Source: Topomyia yanbarensis
Taxonomy: Eukaryota > Arthropoda > Insecta > Diptera > Culicidae
Direction: 5' to 3'
Length of the DNA: 64,000 bases
NCBI RefSeq assembly: GCF_030247195.1
Contig: NC_080671.1
Location: forward strand, 73,097,412 to 73,161,411
The position numbers were made by a program, and so were the translations under genes. Under the pieces are notes generated by a model. That model searched no databases and was not told where the DNA came from. It was given only the letters and a program-made list of their open reading frames with translations. Shown here in pieces: positions 48,630 through 60,949 of the stretch. Position 1 is the stretch's first letter. Every line of letters begins with the position of its first letter.

Positions 48630-48972
48630 GTGGCCCGAATGAAGCAGACCTCCCGTAAGTCTACCGGAGAGAAGACTGCCCGCAAACAGTTGGCAGCGAA
48701 AGTCGCTTGTAAAGGTGCCCTAGTCATGGGAGGTGTTAAGAAGCCACATCTTTACTGGTCTTGAATCGCGGCCATGAGAGAAATTCGTTGCTATTAGATG
48801 TCGATAGAAGTACTGCTACTGGTTCGCAAGGGATTCCACGTCTGGGTCGTGAGATTACGCAGGACATCAAAACCAATGAACGCTTCCAAAGCTCAGCCGT
48901 AATTGCCCTCCTGGAAGGCCTCCCAGAGCAAAGTCGAGCATCAAAACTACAACAAGTAGACATTGTATTTTA
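48630..48972 (+). pseudogene. Histone H3 pseudogene, 3'-truncated
   Basis: From a GTG in place of the start codon the plus strand reads [39 protein letters not shown], a stop, MREIRCY, a stop, EVLLLVRKGFHV. After a +1 shift it reads REITQDIKTNERFQSSAVIA. This follows canonical H3 residue by residue through the N-terminal tail, the alpha-N helix and into the alpha-2 helix (about residue 97 of 136), after which similarity ends. Lesions: lost ATG, two in-frame stops, one frameshift, missing C-terminal third. It is 20 kb from the H2A/H1 pseudogene and on the opposite strand. No A-tail or target duplication was seen, so a decayed cluster fragment is as likely as retroposition. Confidence 0.88.
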
Positions 48973-49612
48973 ATGTCAGCAGTAATTTGAATTGAATGAA
49001 CCAATTTGTGCATAATGGCAAAATACTTTACTTAGGATTGAGACATTCCGGAGTTCTTGTCAGTAACCGACACCAATTTCGGACCAAATAGACAATAAAT
49101 GAATAATAAAAATATTTTAAGAACCAAAGATATGAATTTTGGGCTGCCTATTATGTACGAAACTAAAGTCAATTTAAACGTTTTTCAATTATCAAAACAA
49201 ACCATTCATACAGGGCCGGCGTTATACTTTTAGCCCGAGTGGGTAGTAAGATAAGCATAGGGTGGGAGTCTTTTACTAGAGATTTGTCGCCTTTTCATAA
49301 GCGTACAAAACAATCGCTTAAAATCACAGCGTTTCGGCAAATGAAATCCTCGTACTTAGAGAATTTCAAACGTGCATATTAAAGGGTGTACGGAATCAAA
49401 TGGCAGCACAAGAAAACGTTCGTCAAAATTAACAATAAAGCATATTATGAATTTTTTTCATGCTCGTTTTATTCAATTTTATAGCAATATCCAAATGCAC
49501 GTACCTTCCTGTTAACACTGTTCATAAGGCCTTGTACAACGTTTGGGCCAACTTGTTTTTGTGTGGAGATTCCTTTTTCCTCCTTGCAACTTTCGATTTC
49601 ACTTCTTTAGTA
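48973..49612. other. Unannotated AT-rich spacer
   Basis: No gene recognised. Confidence 0.4.
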
Positions 49613-49614
49613 TA

Positions 49615-51200
49615 CAGGGTGTTTGGTTCATGGTTAAGAACCTCTCGAGGGGTTATATTTGGAGAAAAAAATTGTTCTACACATACCATCAAATCTCAAC
49701 CATTACAAAGTTATTGAACTTTTTGTGTTAAAAACTTATTTGTCTTAAAATACCTTTAACTCCAAAAGTATACTTTGTATTTCAAATATTTTAGGTCCAC
49801 TGGGAAGAAGAGAAAATTTTGCATTGAGTGATGCTGTCACATGTTTCAGCTAATGTGTTTAAGTAGCCTTTTCAAAGTAATTTATTGAAAATTAAACAAT
49901 TTTGATCTATTTTTTGTTCATTTCTTGAAAATCCTAATAATTAACCTCATCATTTTAATAATCCAGATTGTTAGTCTTGAAGAGCTGCATAATTCGTTCT
50001 TTAACATGATACACTTACCTTTTCTTATTTTCATGAGTTTGGGTTATTCAACTTGAATATCTTTATCTCATTTTCACTAATACCAGCTCTAATTGAAAAA
50101 GTATGACCCTTATTGTATTTTTTTTTTCTTTTTATTCGAAAGCCAAGAAAATTTTACAGAGAAAAATGTATTAATACCTTTCAGTTGTGTGAAGTTGGTA
50201 TTCTTTTAGAAGTAAATTAGTTTAAAGTTAGTGCTATTATTACCTTTTTCGTTAATTTTCTTATAATAGTAAATAATAAACATCACCATTATTATCATGG
50301 AAATAATGTATCTCAGCAAGTTCTACAGTTCTTTCTTTGATTCCATCCAATTATCTCTTTTGGTTTCGACGCAAAATCGTTTTTATCACATCGTTTCATA
50401 TGCAAAAATAACGATTTCCAACCCACTACATTTGTGGCGAGGTCATGCTGTGTTATCTATTAAATAGCAGCAAAATAGAAAGAGATACAGACAAAGTGTC
50501 AAATAAAAAGTTATAGAGAACATTAAGGGGCATCAAATGAACAAGAGTAATTGATTAATAATTAGAATAATTAAAAAACTCTCCAAAAAACACAAATTTT
50601 GAGTTATTTCGTTAGTAAAAAATCATTTAGTACACTTAACTAAAAGATATTTGTACATACACTAATAGGACATTTTCTAAGCTTTCCAATGAAATCTTGT
50701 AAATAACGATATAAAGCATATTTTTTTAGATTAGAGTCTTTTAAGCACTTGCTAGTCGGTTACAGGAAAAGTATAGTAATGAAATTACAAAGAAATGAGA
50801 AGAGATAGGAATATGACGTCCAAGAACAAATTATGAATCGTCCCAAAACCCAACTTTTGGATAATGGATATTGCTATAATCATACTTCATTATTTCGAAA
50901 AAATTTGCAAAAGCCTTCTCAAAAACACTAACTTTTAACTACTTTACAGCTAATTAACTAAAAGATATAAGAACACCATTCAATAGGAAATTTTCTCACC
51001 TTTCGAATGAAACTAAAACATTTAAAATACAAAGTATACTTTTAAAGTTAGAGGTATTTTAAGACAAATAGGTTTTTTACACAAAAAGTTCAATAACTCT
51101 GTAACGGTTGTGATTTGAGGGTATGTGTAGAATTTTTTTTCTCCAAATATGACAGTCTATCACCCCCCGAGAGATTCTTAACCATGAATCAAACACCCTG
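49615..51200. mobile_element. TA-flanked TIR transposon (1,586 bp) with inverted ends of about 200 bp
   Basis: The left end CAGGGTGTTTGGTTCATGGT and right end ACCATGAATCAAACACCCTG are flanked by TA (49613-49614, 51201-51202). Imperfect complementarity continues inward through TTGTGTTAAAAACTTATTTG and TTTCAAATATTTTAG-like text. The interior is AT-rich without a transposase frame. Most likely a non-autonomous Tc1/mariner-type element, by TA target and long TIRs. Confidence 0.85.
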
Positions 51201-51221
51201 TATTTCTGCACGGAAAAAAAT

Positions 51222-53156
51222 CCGTTCATAAATCCATGAACAAAAGATCACGATTTCGTGAACTAAACGATTTACGAAAATCGTGACCGAGTTCCTGAAA
51301 TTGTGAATAATACATAACCTCATATTGATGAAACTATTTGTGTCTCCAAAAAACTAGTTCACCCCGAATATATACCTGGCGTTACATTAGAATGTTCGGT
51401 TCGGTTACTGTCGGTTCTCCCTGGACATGTTTAGTTTATGATTATTGTTCATAATTTGAGAATACACAGCCGCCAGATACATGATGCTCATAATTTCAGC
51501 AGCTTATTCGCGATTTTTCTAATTTATCATCACGTTACCTTGCTATTTTATCCATGAGTTTATTATCGAATTTTTCTGTCAAATTGGCGGGATTTATGAT
51601 CATGATTTCAGGACCTTAGTCACGAAATTCGTAATTTCTATTTACGTTATCGTCATATTTGAGCCATGATTAGAGTGATTCATGTTAATGATTTCAGGAT
51701 CTTAGTCGCGAGTTTTGACAATTTGAACATGCGTAATGTGATTTATGTTCATGATTTTAGGAACTTTGTCACGATTTTCGTAATTCCTATTCACGTTATC
51801 GTCATATTTTAGTCATGAGTAGAATGATTCAAAATCTTAGTCACGATTATTGACATTTTTGTTGTGTGATTCATGTTCATGATTTCAGGATCTTAGTCAC
51901 GATGTTCGTAATTTCTGTTTACGTTATCGTGATATTCTATTCTAGAGCTTGCTTTCGAATTTAACACGTGGAGTAATGTGACCCATGTTCATGATATCAG
52001 GAGTTTTGTTCTGTGAAATATATCATGAACACGATTTATGGTGCACAACGTAGTTTTCGGTTTCTGCCCAGACATCACACTGAACCTAATGAAATGAATA
52101 ACGATGTTCGAGGTCCTAATAGTTTTCTCATATCTACAGCTAGTGCCTATTACTAGTCACTAGGTCACTAGCAGCTGGACATTTCATGAAAAAGTGCATA
52201 AAACGAAAATGATTCCACGAATAATACTCCAAATTGTGTGATATAGTTCACGTGGAATATTATTACCAATAATTAGAAATACATTCTAAATATTACAAGC
52301 ACACAAAATAGATTGTAAATCGTGTGCTAGGAATCATGAACTAGTTCACGAATCTATGAATAATAGTTCATGATTTTATTAACTATTTGACGAGCAAAAA
52401 TGCTCAGACGTGACTATTGTACTAGAAATCATGAACCAGATCACGAATACATGAAAAATATTTTATGATTATGGTAAGTCGTGACTATTATACTAGGTAT
52501 CATGAACCAGTTCACGAATACATGAAAAATATTTCATGATGTTGTGAATTTTTTGACGAGCACGGATATTGGATCGTGAATAACATATTAGGAATCATGA
52601 ACCAATTCAAGAATACATAAATAATATTTGATGATTTTGTGAACTATTTCACGAGCATGAATGGTAAGTCGTAGCTATTATACTAGGATTCATGAACTAA
52701 CTCACGAACACAGCAATAGTATTTTCTATTTTGTGATTTATTTCACGGGCAAGCATGGTCGTGACTATTGTACAATGAATTGTTCACGAATTCGTGCATG
52801 ACTTTGTGGACTATTTTACGAGCACGGACATCGGATTTTGGCTAATATATTAGAAATCATGAATTAATTCCTGGAATAAAATTCCGGATTGAATGGATTC
52901 ATGAATAAAATTCCGAGTTTCGTTAAATAGTTCACAAGAAAATATGCAGAATGTTTTGACTTTGTGAACTAATGTTTTTAAGTGTATGAAAAACATCATG
53001 AGTCAACCTTTCGTTTTGTGAATAATGTTCATAATGTAGTGAACTAGTTCACGTACAGAAAATCGATTAGGTAGTGACAGGGCGGAAACCGTAACTGATT
53101 TTCATAAAACAAAAACCAATATTTCCACTAATAAAAGCGTTACTGAAGGGAAATTG
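51222..53156 (+). mobile_element. Dispersed repeat (family R1), long copy with two degenerate tandem arrays
   Basis: The ends match 36086-36614. The interior holds array A (about 51590-52010; anchor word GTTCATGATTTCAGGA) and array B (about 52330-52880; anchor word ATCATGAACCAGTTCACGAA). Nearly all the text is made of CATGAT/ATCATG and GTGAAC/GTTCAC words, so both arrays are rich in inverted words. No coding capacity. Class unknown. Confidence 0.65.
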
Positions 53157-53164
53157 CCCCAGCC

Positions 53165-53262
53165 CCAGGGTCTTTCTACTCTTTTTTCAGGTTATAGAAA
53201 AATTGGGGATTGGGAATCGAATACGTACAAGGCAATCAACTGACCAATTACTATGAAATAGC
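53165..53262 (-). mobile_element. Feilai-like SINE (family S1), degraded copy 3
   Basis: On the minus strand: TAGTAATTGGTCAGTTGATT (box-A region), TTGCCTTGTACG, and box B ATTCGATTCCC, followed by AATTTTTCTATAACC. The ends are not sharp. Confidence 0.75.
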
Positions 53263-53817
53263 ATGTTCGAAAACTTTGCTGAAGACATTAAGTCACGAAT
53301 TAAATTATTTTGAAGAGTATTTTTTATAATTACTTCTGGAAGGATTGATCGCCAAAATTATGCCCACATAAACCGATCCTGACCTGCTAAAAATAAACAG
53401 AAAAGGTCATTTTTCACTATTTTCCGTCTACTTTCCAAAATATTATGGTTGTTAATCACACTGAGTATTTGTCTGAACTCTACGCATTCTCAAAAAAATA
53501 CATTTTTAGCAAATATTGAATTATATGCAATTTTTCGATGAGCGAGTTTATGTTTATAGGCAATCAACATAATCAAACTTCGCTTCCCATTCGAATCCAT
53601 ATTTCGGAACGTCTCTTCAAAAAAGAGCTCATGATAATTTGACAACCATGGGACCTCGGCTAAGAGGTCAGTTACAAGATTCAATTACCATAATTTTCCA
53701 AAAGTAACCATGATGCTTACACAATAGGTTCTCAATGTACTGATCAGACAATATACTTCCAAAATTATTATGGTGCAATATTTCATTAAGTTATTTATCG
53801 TCAATTAATTAGTTTTT
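53263..53817. other. Unannotated AT-rich spacer
   Basis: No gene recognised. Confidence 0.4.
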
Positions 53818-54144
53818 TGATGTAGGACTACGTCTTTGTTTTCGATATGGGGGTGCACTTTGCAAATTCTAAAAAAATGGTATGTAGCGAAAAGTGGTCC
53901 AATTTTAAACGCATATAATTCAGCCATCTCACGATAAATTTTCAATTTTTTGGCATATATCGCCCCGAAATACTTCTAAAAATAGAGTTCAATAGATAAA
54001 CCCAAAGATTTTTGATATCATGGCATTAAAAAACCTAGTCAAAATATCGCGCATTTACACACAGAAGGTAGCGCTTCTCAAGTCCAGCACGACAGATTTG
54101 TGCACCTAGCGCGCTACGCTTCTATGAATGACGTCATCATCGAC

Positions 54145-54179
54145 TATTTAAAGAACGTATTTGACCGGTCACGCTCAGT
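54145..54179 (+). promoter_or_regulatory. TATA box and initiator of the LTR-like sequence
   Basis: TATTTAAAG, then TCAGT about 30 bp downstream, is the standard arthropod core-promoter spacing. A CRE-like TGACGTCA lies just upstream at 54129-54136. Predicted only from sequence. Confidence 0.5.
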
Positions 54180-54233
54180 TGCCTGTTGAACGGCAGGCAG
54201 AGCAGATCACTGCGCTGTGTGTTTTTCTTTTAT

Positions 54234-54271
54234 AGCCAGTGTAGCTGAGTTAGAAGTCCGTTACACTGGCT
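54234..54271. other. 10-bp perfect stem hairpin downstream of the LTR promoter
   Basis: AGCCAGTGTA and its exact complement TACACTGGCT are separated by 18 nt. It lies about 55 nt after the predicted transcription start, so it would be in the 5' leader of an LTR transcript. Confidence 0.6.
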
Positions 54272-54946
54272 GTGGAGGTACGCTACTCAGTGCCGTCTAA
54301 CAGGCGACTAAGTATGTCCGTTCAAACACTATGCTTTCTTTTGTATTGTGCTCGTTTCCAGCCCACTTTTATGTACAATCTCGAACACAATTATTCGTAT
54401 ATAAAATCGCTTATACATGAGCTCGAATTTGCAAGCACTGTTTACATATTGAGATATTCACCGAAACGTGCACGCCGCTCCAACTGCTTCCTAAATGCCG
54501 CTGTAAGGTTGCCAGTAAATTTTTGGTTTAACTAGCACATGTATTTGCTATTTGCGTTTAAAATTAAGTAATGTAGTGGTAGTAATAAGCCACCCATTTT
54601 GGTTTAAACGCAAGGAAAGTTTTTAAAACAGGATTTGATTAATTAGTTTAACTCATTTTACCAATTTTATAAATTCTGTAATTTAAAATGGAGTTTTTGA
54701 ATTATACGGAACGTGGTGAATTTGGCACCACTTGTAACTGGTATAGACAACCTGCAAAAAGTGTTCCATAAAGCAGGGCTCACTTACTAAAAAAGAAAGG
54801 ACCTGATAATCAAGAAGGTTTGGTTCAATATGTAACATTCGATGTGGATTGGTTGTGCTTAAATTATATGTAAGAAATATAATTGATTTATTATTGTACT
54901 AGGAAAATAAACATTTCACATAAAGTAGTATAGTCCTACGTCTACA

Positions 54947-56640
54947 CTTTGGGCAACCCCATAGGGCTGCCCCTTGTAGTTTGTCAATCCAACTAATGTT
55001 GGTACTTCCTCCCTTCTCCTTTCCTTCCGCTCAAGAAATGATAAGAAGACACTTCAAGGCACGAATCCCCGCCTACATACGGGGAACGTTCTATTTGAGC
55101 CAATATATTCTGATTCCTGAATAGTGCAGGACTCCTTCGATCTAATGTGTTTATGGCTTCATATAGTAGTTATATCGAATAAACTGTAACCCGATATTGT
55201 CTGGCCCGGTTGTATCTTCCCCAGATTTTGTCTTTTTAACCCGATTTTGGCAAGCTGATGAATTTGACCTAATGGAGTCCAAAACTATTGAAATTGGTTA
55301 CTGTTACTGTTACTTGGATTCCAAAGGGTTGTTTGTCGTTTTAGATGGGTCATTCATAAACTGCGAATATGTCTCGATTTTGTCAGTGTTTCTATTTAAT
55401 CAGCTTAAAATACACCATGAGGCTGATAAAAACAATTCATATCCCATTACATGTTTGGTATCAAGCAAACACTCTTGTTAACAGCTTCCATCGAAACTTA
55501 AAATTGATGTTCTTACTTGGGATTGATTTCGTGGTGAAAATTTATGTATCGATCATAAACTCATTATAAGTAAATTATATCACATTATTTTGATTACACA
55601 GTGAAGACAAATTTTATTTGGTCCCTTGGTGTATTCTAGGCTGCAAAATAGGGATGCTGTTTTTCTAATTATTTAGTAAAAATTTTCCTGGAGGGCCTTC
55701 TAATGAAAAATAAAAAAAATAGTATTTTTATTAAACTCAAGAAAGAACTTACTCGAATTTAGCTTGGCTCGTCTACTAGTGCCCATGAGGCTGACAAAAC
55801 CGAGGGTAGACAAAATCAAGGGCAGACAAAATCGAGGGCTGATAGAGTCTAGAGATTCGAAGAGGTGGTTGATAGTATTTCTCGGTACACCATTGACTAC
55901 ATAATACCATTCGTTCGTGTTTAAATTATCAAATTCCACGCATTTTTTCGTATACTGTTATATTAATTTGTTTCGTCCTATAACACTTATGTCAACCGCA
56001 AAAATAGTGTATACAGTTCGCCACATTAAGAATATATACATTTTTGTGCGCGAGAGATTCGCTGTGTGTGTAAAAAACTCACCAAAAACGTGCTATACAT
56101 ACATAAAAATATACTCAAAAGCAAGCTCCTAACTTTCGAGACGACAATCGGCGCGAAAGCACGTTTCGGTTTTGAGAAATAAAACACAAATTAACGCGGA
56201 TTGTTAAAATCATAAACTAAAGTGACGCAAAAAACAATGTTCATATGTAGCTAGGAGACACTTGACAATGAGAATGACTTGTCAGCAGAGTCACTCATAT
56301 AATTCTCATTATCAGCACAAGCCACATGACCAAAATTAGCATTAGAACAAACAAGGCAGTGCGGTTACGAACTTGTGGAGAAGTTTTCCTCGGCGAAGAA
56401 AAAAAAACACACACAAAGCGTTGACTCTATACATGCAGCACCAACCCTGCGTAGCAAGTGAAAGACGTGTGGAAATTATTAACAATTTTCTCATTACCGC
56501 GTAGAGGTTTCCCGGCTTCCTTTTTGGGGGAAGTTTTCGACCATTGAATAGGTACCGGGAGAAAACTTCGAAAAAGTCACGCCCCACCCCAAATTGAAAT
56601 AAATCTTGTTTTGCTATTTTCCTAAATTTCGTTAGGAGAC
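54947..56640. other. Unannotated stretch with TTTTGTC/GACAAAA words
   Basis: The phrases AGATTTTGTCTTTTTAACCC (55217-55240) and, inverted, GACAAAATCGAGGGC (about 55825-55839) suggest the two halves of a degenerate TIR element. Boundaries cannot be fixed. No gene. Confidence 0.35.
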
Positions 56641-57170
56641 CTACTTATCGCACACCGCGCCGCCAATTAAAGCTTCAGCATTTTCACTGCTTTCCAAGCC
56701 GATCTGCTTCCGATCCCGGAACAAAGGATGGAGGAAGAGTGGATCGGAAAGCGGTTGGAGGGTCGATGTTTTCTTATTTCGGATGCTGCGAATGTAGGCA
56801 GCAGTTCGACTGACTGGATGGCGGTACGCTTCATTCCCGTGCGCACATCGAGAGGCGTCCATGTTTGCCAACCATCATTGACGTGTATCTGATTTGGTGA
56901 GATTGAATCGATGAACGGTACCTGCCAAACAAATAGGTTTTCCATCGCACGTCCGATTGGCTTCCGATTATTTTTCGGTGATTGATCGTGGCATTTTTTG
57001 TTTTGTTCGGCCAATCTTGTACTGACCTGATATCGGCGTGATTTACTGACGCCGCTGCTGCTGTTGGTGCGAATCGAGCCCTGATTGTTACCTTCACTTT
57101 CACTGACGGTGAACCAGATCGGAGAGCTTCGGTTGAATCCCTTATTTGCTTGGTGTACATAGGTAATTGC
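56641..57170 (-). other. Weak candidate for host coding exons (unrecognised)
   Basis: The minus strand has the longest non-repetitive open frame of the window (245 codons, 57404-56667) and overlapping alternative frames. A coding-like model exists: an upstream part reading NRSSPIWFTVSESEGNNQGS, ending before a donor-like CAG/GTCAGT near 57033, and a downstream part (AYIRSIRNKKTSTLQPL, then ENAEALIGGAVCDK, stop at 56641-56643), with acceptor-like words CTATTTGTTTGGCAG and CCTACATTCGCAG. I recognise no family, the frame choice is ambiguous and no polyadenylation signal was seen. GC content is higher than in the flanks. Confidence 0.25.
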
Positions 57171-58576
57171 ATTTTCTCTCTCTCTCTCGACTCTCAAGTG
57201 TGGCGATAGAATCAATTTCCAAACGCCGCTATCCTGTTTGCAGCCTTCGAACAATTGCTTTGATCGATGCACGCAATTGACGGAATATTGATATGTAATT
57301 ACAATCGCTACAAAGTGGACGGTTATATTTGAATAGCTCATCAGTGCACCGGTTCGAGTGTGTGTGCAGTGAACCGCAGCTGGGAAGGAAATAGGAAACT
57401 GCATTCAATTGATAAATATAGATAATTGGGGAAACGTTTCACCTTGGGAGTAAACGGTGTGTGGTTTTCAGAAGGCAAGCTCCTCAACTAAAAGATGTAT
57501 TGCCGATTTAATCCATTTGGCTTCGGCCAGTGCGCAAGATAAGTAATTTTAAGGCAATTTCTCTTTTTCTAATCGCCAAATAAAATATCTACGGAAATGC
57601 TTTAACTTACCAATTATAATGAGTGAATTTGTATATTGTTTCGCCCAACCTGAAGGAGGATTTAAATTTTACCTTAGGGTGCATTTGAAATCAACTTAAT
57701 TTGTTTCTGTTCACTCAAAACATATGTCCTTTAAATTATATTTCCAAACAATGCGGAATTTAAGTCATCAGTTTATTTCCCTACAAATATGTGCTTCAAA
57801 TGTAAGAGGAAGAACGTTTAAAATAGGAAGTCTAGTACGATCGACTTGCGAAAGGCTTCAAAGCTATTTAACCAAAGATTCAAAGATTGAAAGTATGGAA
57901 TGACGTGAATCGAAATATGGAACGACGAAACTGACAATGTTCGATAGAGGCATGACACAAAATACACTGATAAATTATTATCGTTTCGTATTACGGAGTT
58001 GTAATGGTTTGAAGTTAGTGTTGGTTTCCATCTCCAATTCTACGCCCTTTTTCATCTGAATTCAAACAAAAGATTTAATCCCAGCATCCGACCAATACTC
58101 GGTGCTGTGTGACATACGACTGGACCTGTATTACTCTCGAAAGAGAAGGTGTAATTGATACGGTGAAAATCGCACTGATACGTCGTACAGTTTTCGGACA
58201 GGTGCTTATGGAGCATCACTTTCGTTTGGTCCATCGAAAATCGCGTTGATTGAAAACGAAAGTTTTCGCTTTGTCGTGGTTGAAAATTGGTTCATTGGTC
58301 TTACTGGTGCGCATGATACACGCTACTGTCTTGTACATGAAATATTTTGGGTGCGTTCTCAGCTTTCCAATGGCGTATAATTGAATTCGATCAGTGGTTG
58401 CCATTCCCAGTGTAAATGTAATTTTTATATTCCTAGCACCAAACCCAAAAAAAAGTTTCGTGGAGCCCCAAGCCTTACAATTAGTAGGAATACTAACTTT
58501 ATATTGCTATATCTCTACTTTTCCCAAACAGATCCTTAAAATTATAACACCACTATCAAGTTTGTAGATGGGTTTA
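57171..58576. other. Unannotated stretch
   Basis: Short (TC)n at about 57175-57187. No gene recognised. Confidence 0.4.
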
Positions 58577-58653
58577 CTACCCATGATCGCATAGTTGTCC
58601 CGTTTTCTATGGGATTTCCTATCTTTATGGGACTGATATGCGATCATGGGCAG
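58577..58653 (-). mobile_element. 77-bp MITE (family M77), copy 2
   Basis: Same length and nearly the same sequence as 1042-1118, in reverse orientation. The left terminus has one change (CTACCC for CTGCCC). The TA flank is intact at the left (58575-58576) and mutated at the right. Confidence 0.85.
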
Positions 58654-60299
58654 TTTAGATATTGAAAATCGGTTAATATTATGACATGGAATTATCCCGT
58701 GGCATGTTTGCTTTACTCACAATGTATACAATGGACAACGCCTTTTCCAACATTGTTAATATCCCAGCGGAACAGGAGCGTTGCAGGCATACAGTACATA
58801 ACGTTGGTTAAAAAAACATGTCACAAGAAAGTTGAATCAGCCTGTAATATTAAACGATTTTCAATCTTGGAGCTTCTAAACACATCTACAAACTTGAGCT
58901 TTTAGGATCTGTTGAAAAATAGTGGTGATATAGGAATTCAAATTAAAAACATTCCATGAGCACGTACCCGACAATAAAATATGACCATCGCCGATCCGAA
59001 CAAAACTTTACAGTTGTGTTTGGTTTCTGAATCTCCATAAGTTCCTCTGGCAATTAGAACATTTTGACGCAAGAGCTATTTTTGAAAAGGGCGTAGAAGT
59101 TTTTTGTACACATAATTTTCCTAAAAAAATTGTACAACAAAGCTATCTGAAAAAGAGTTATAGGGCATGAAAACTCTTGCACGAAAACAATATGTACACT
59201 GAAAAAAATGGTTTGATATTTTTTAATGAACCAGAGAATTTATGGTCGAAAATTTAATTACGAGAAAACCCATTCTTCATTTTTTATTTTTCGACAGCAA
59301 AGATTTGAACATAACCTTAACATTTAAAATGTAATTGCATCATGGAGAACTTTTGCGTGAAAAATTCTAATGATAACTTTAAACATGTTATAAAATTTCA
59401 TACAAATTGAAAAAAAAAAACAATTGCATTTTAAAATATGATTCTAAATGTCATCATCCAAATACACTAAAAAAATCTTTTTCTTGCTTAAAATGATAAA
59501 CATTTGATTATTGATAGCTTATGTAAGGGGAACGCGTTTTTACTGCATTTTTAAAATCGAATATCTCACAAACTAACACTTTTTGGAAGATTCTAGTTAG
59601 AAGAACATTGATTAGAAATGACATTTAGAATTTCATTTTATAATAAAATTATAGTTTAGCCAGTCAACTTGCATGAAATTGAAAAACATGTTTAAAGTTG
59701 TCGATAGAAAAACTATTGGACAGAGAGTTTCTACATAATACAATTACATTTAAAATGTTCTCTCTCTCTCTCTTTAGATTTAGTAGACTAAAAATAAGGA
59801 AGAGTTTTTTGTAATTTACCTTCTTAACAAAAAAATTTGCTTTTGTCAAAATTGTCACAACTTTTTTAAGTGTATATTTTATTCGTAGAGAAGTTTCCAT
59901 TATCTGTAACTCTTTCTCAAATAGTCTTACTGTATTAAAAACGGTAATCGATCATTTATTTTTAAATGCTGCATGCGAAAACATCGCCCTTGTAAAAATT
60001 GCTCGTTAGTCAAAATTATCTCCTGATTGACTGTGGATAATTTCCCAGGCCAGTGAAACATTGCAAAGTTCCATCGGAATCGAAGATGCTCGGTCACGAC
60101 TTTAAAAATTTTCGGACCGATCTTCGTGGAATGTCTCATTAGCGTTCCCACTAATTTTGATGGTTGGTGTTTAAAGTATTAATATGAAATCCGAAATTTC
60201 GATAAAATCTCCTTTTTCCTTTTTCAAATATATGGTTGTTCAATTTAGTTCCCGCATTTTTACATATTTAAAAATAGTTTCTGTTAACCATACAATAGG
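58654..60299. other. AT-rich repeat-like stretch
   Basis: Begins a dispersed CACTGAAAAAAATGG-type repeat near 59196, and includes text resembling 14350-14400. A short (TC)n lies at about 59758-59773. No gene recognised. Confidence 0.4.
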
Positions 60300-60885
60300 C
60301 GAATTTCGCGCCAAATCGTATTCAGAGTTGGCAGCACCCTCTCAGATTATGATGAAACTTTCTGTACATGTGAACTTTGTCACAAAAAGCCACTTTGCAT
60401 ACTTTGTTTTTCCAAAAATGATCTAGATTGTCTTTTGAAAAGAGTCAAACTTTTTTAACTATTTTTTTCAACTGGCTATGGATTTGTCTAAAAATGACAA
60501 ATACTACAAAAATATGTTGTAGGAGTGATTTTAATAAAATTAGTTAAAGTTTTGAATAAAAATATTAAAAACATTCTTCATCGACTTCTACACTGAAAAA
60601 ATCGATTTTAAAAATGCAAAATTGATTTACAAAAAAACCGTCTTTGATTTGGATGAAATTTTATTCCAAGATAGATAATTATGTTCCCTACCTATTGTCA
60701 AAAATTCAAGTTGGGCACTTTTAAGGAAAAAAAGTTATTTGAAAAAAGCTTTTCCTTGCCTAAACTGAATTTATTTTTCAGTGAATTTTTATCATAAACT
60801 AAACCAGTGAAAGTCATAATCATCTCAGAATTCAATGCTAGTTGCCTTGATACATGAAACAAATATCAGTAACGAATTTGGTCTA
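60300..60885 (-). mobile_element. 3' end of a Jockey-like LINE, minus-strand fragment
   Basis: Its complement aligns with 62801-63375, the 3' end (last codons, reading PNSLLIF, plus UTR) of the plus-strand LINE that follows. Both copies carry an internal segment of about 185-193 bp bounded by CACTGAAAAA and its complement (60594-60783 and 62911-63094), so that segment is older than the split of the copies. Confidence 0.75.
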
Positions 60886-60949
60886 TATTCATAACAAACT
60901 TGAATAAGGGCAAAAATACGCCATTTAACATCATCGATATATGCGAGAT

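Larger units (their letters stand above)
53818..54946 (+). mobile_element. Solo-LTR-like sequence (about 1.13 kb)
   Basis: Starts TGATGTAGGACTACGTC and ends TAGTCCTACGTCTACA, so it has TG..CA termini with a short inverted GTAGGACTA. A TATA-like TATTTAAAG at 54145-54153 is followed 30 bp later by an initiator-like TCAGT at 54175-54179. Downstream are two hairpins (GCCTG..CAGGC at 54181-54198; 10-bp stem at 54234-54271). AATAAA occurs at about 54905. No gag or pol was found beside it, and the flanking pentamers (ttttt and ctttg) do not match. The 87-codon frame at 54272 lies within the LTR. A solo LTR is my best reading. Confidence 0.6.
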
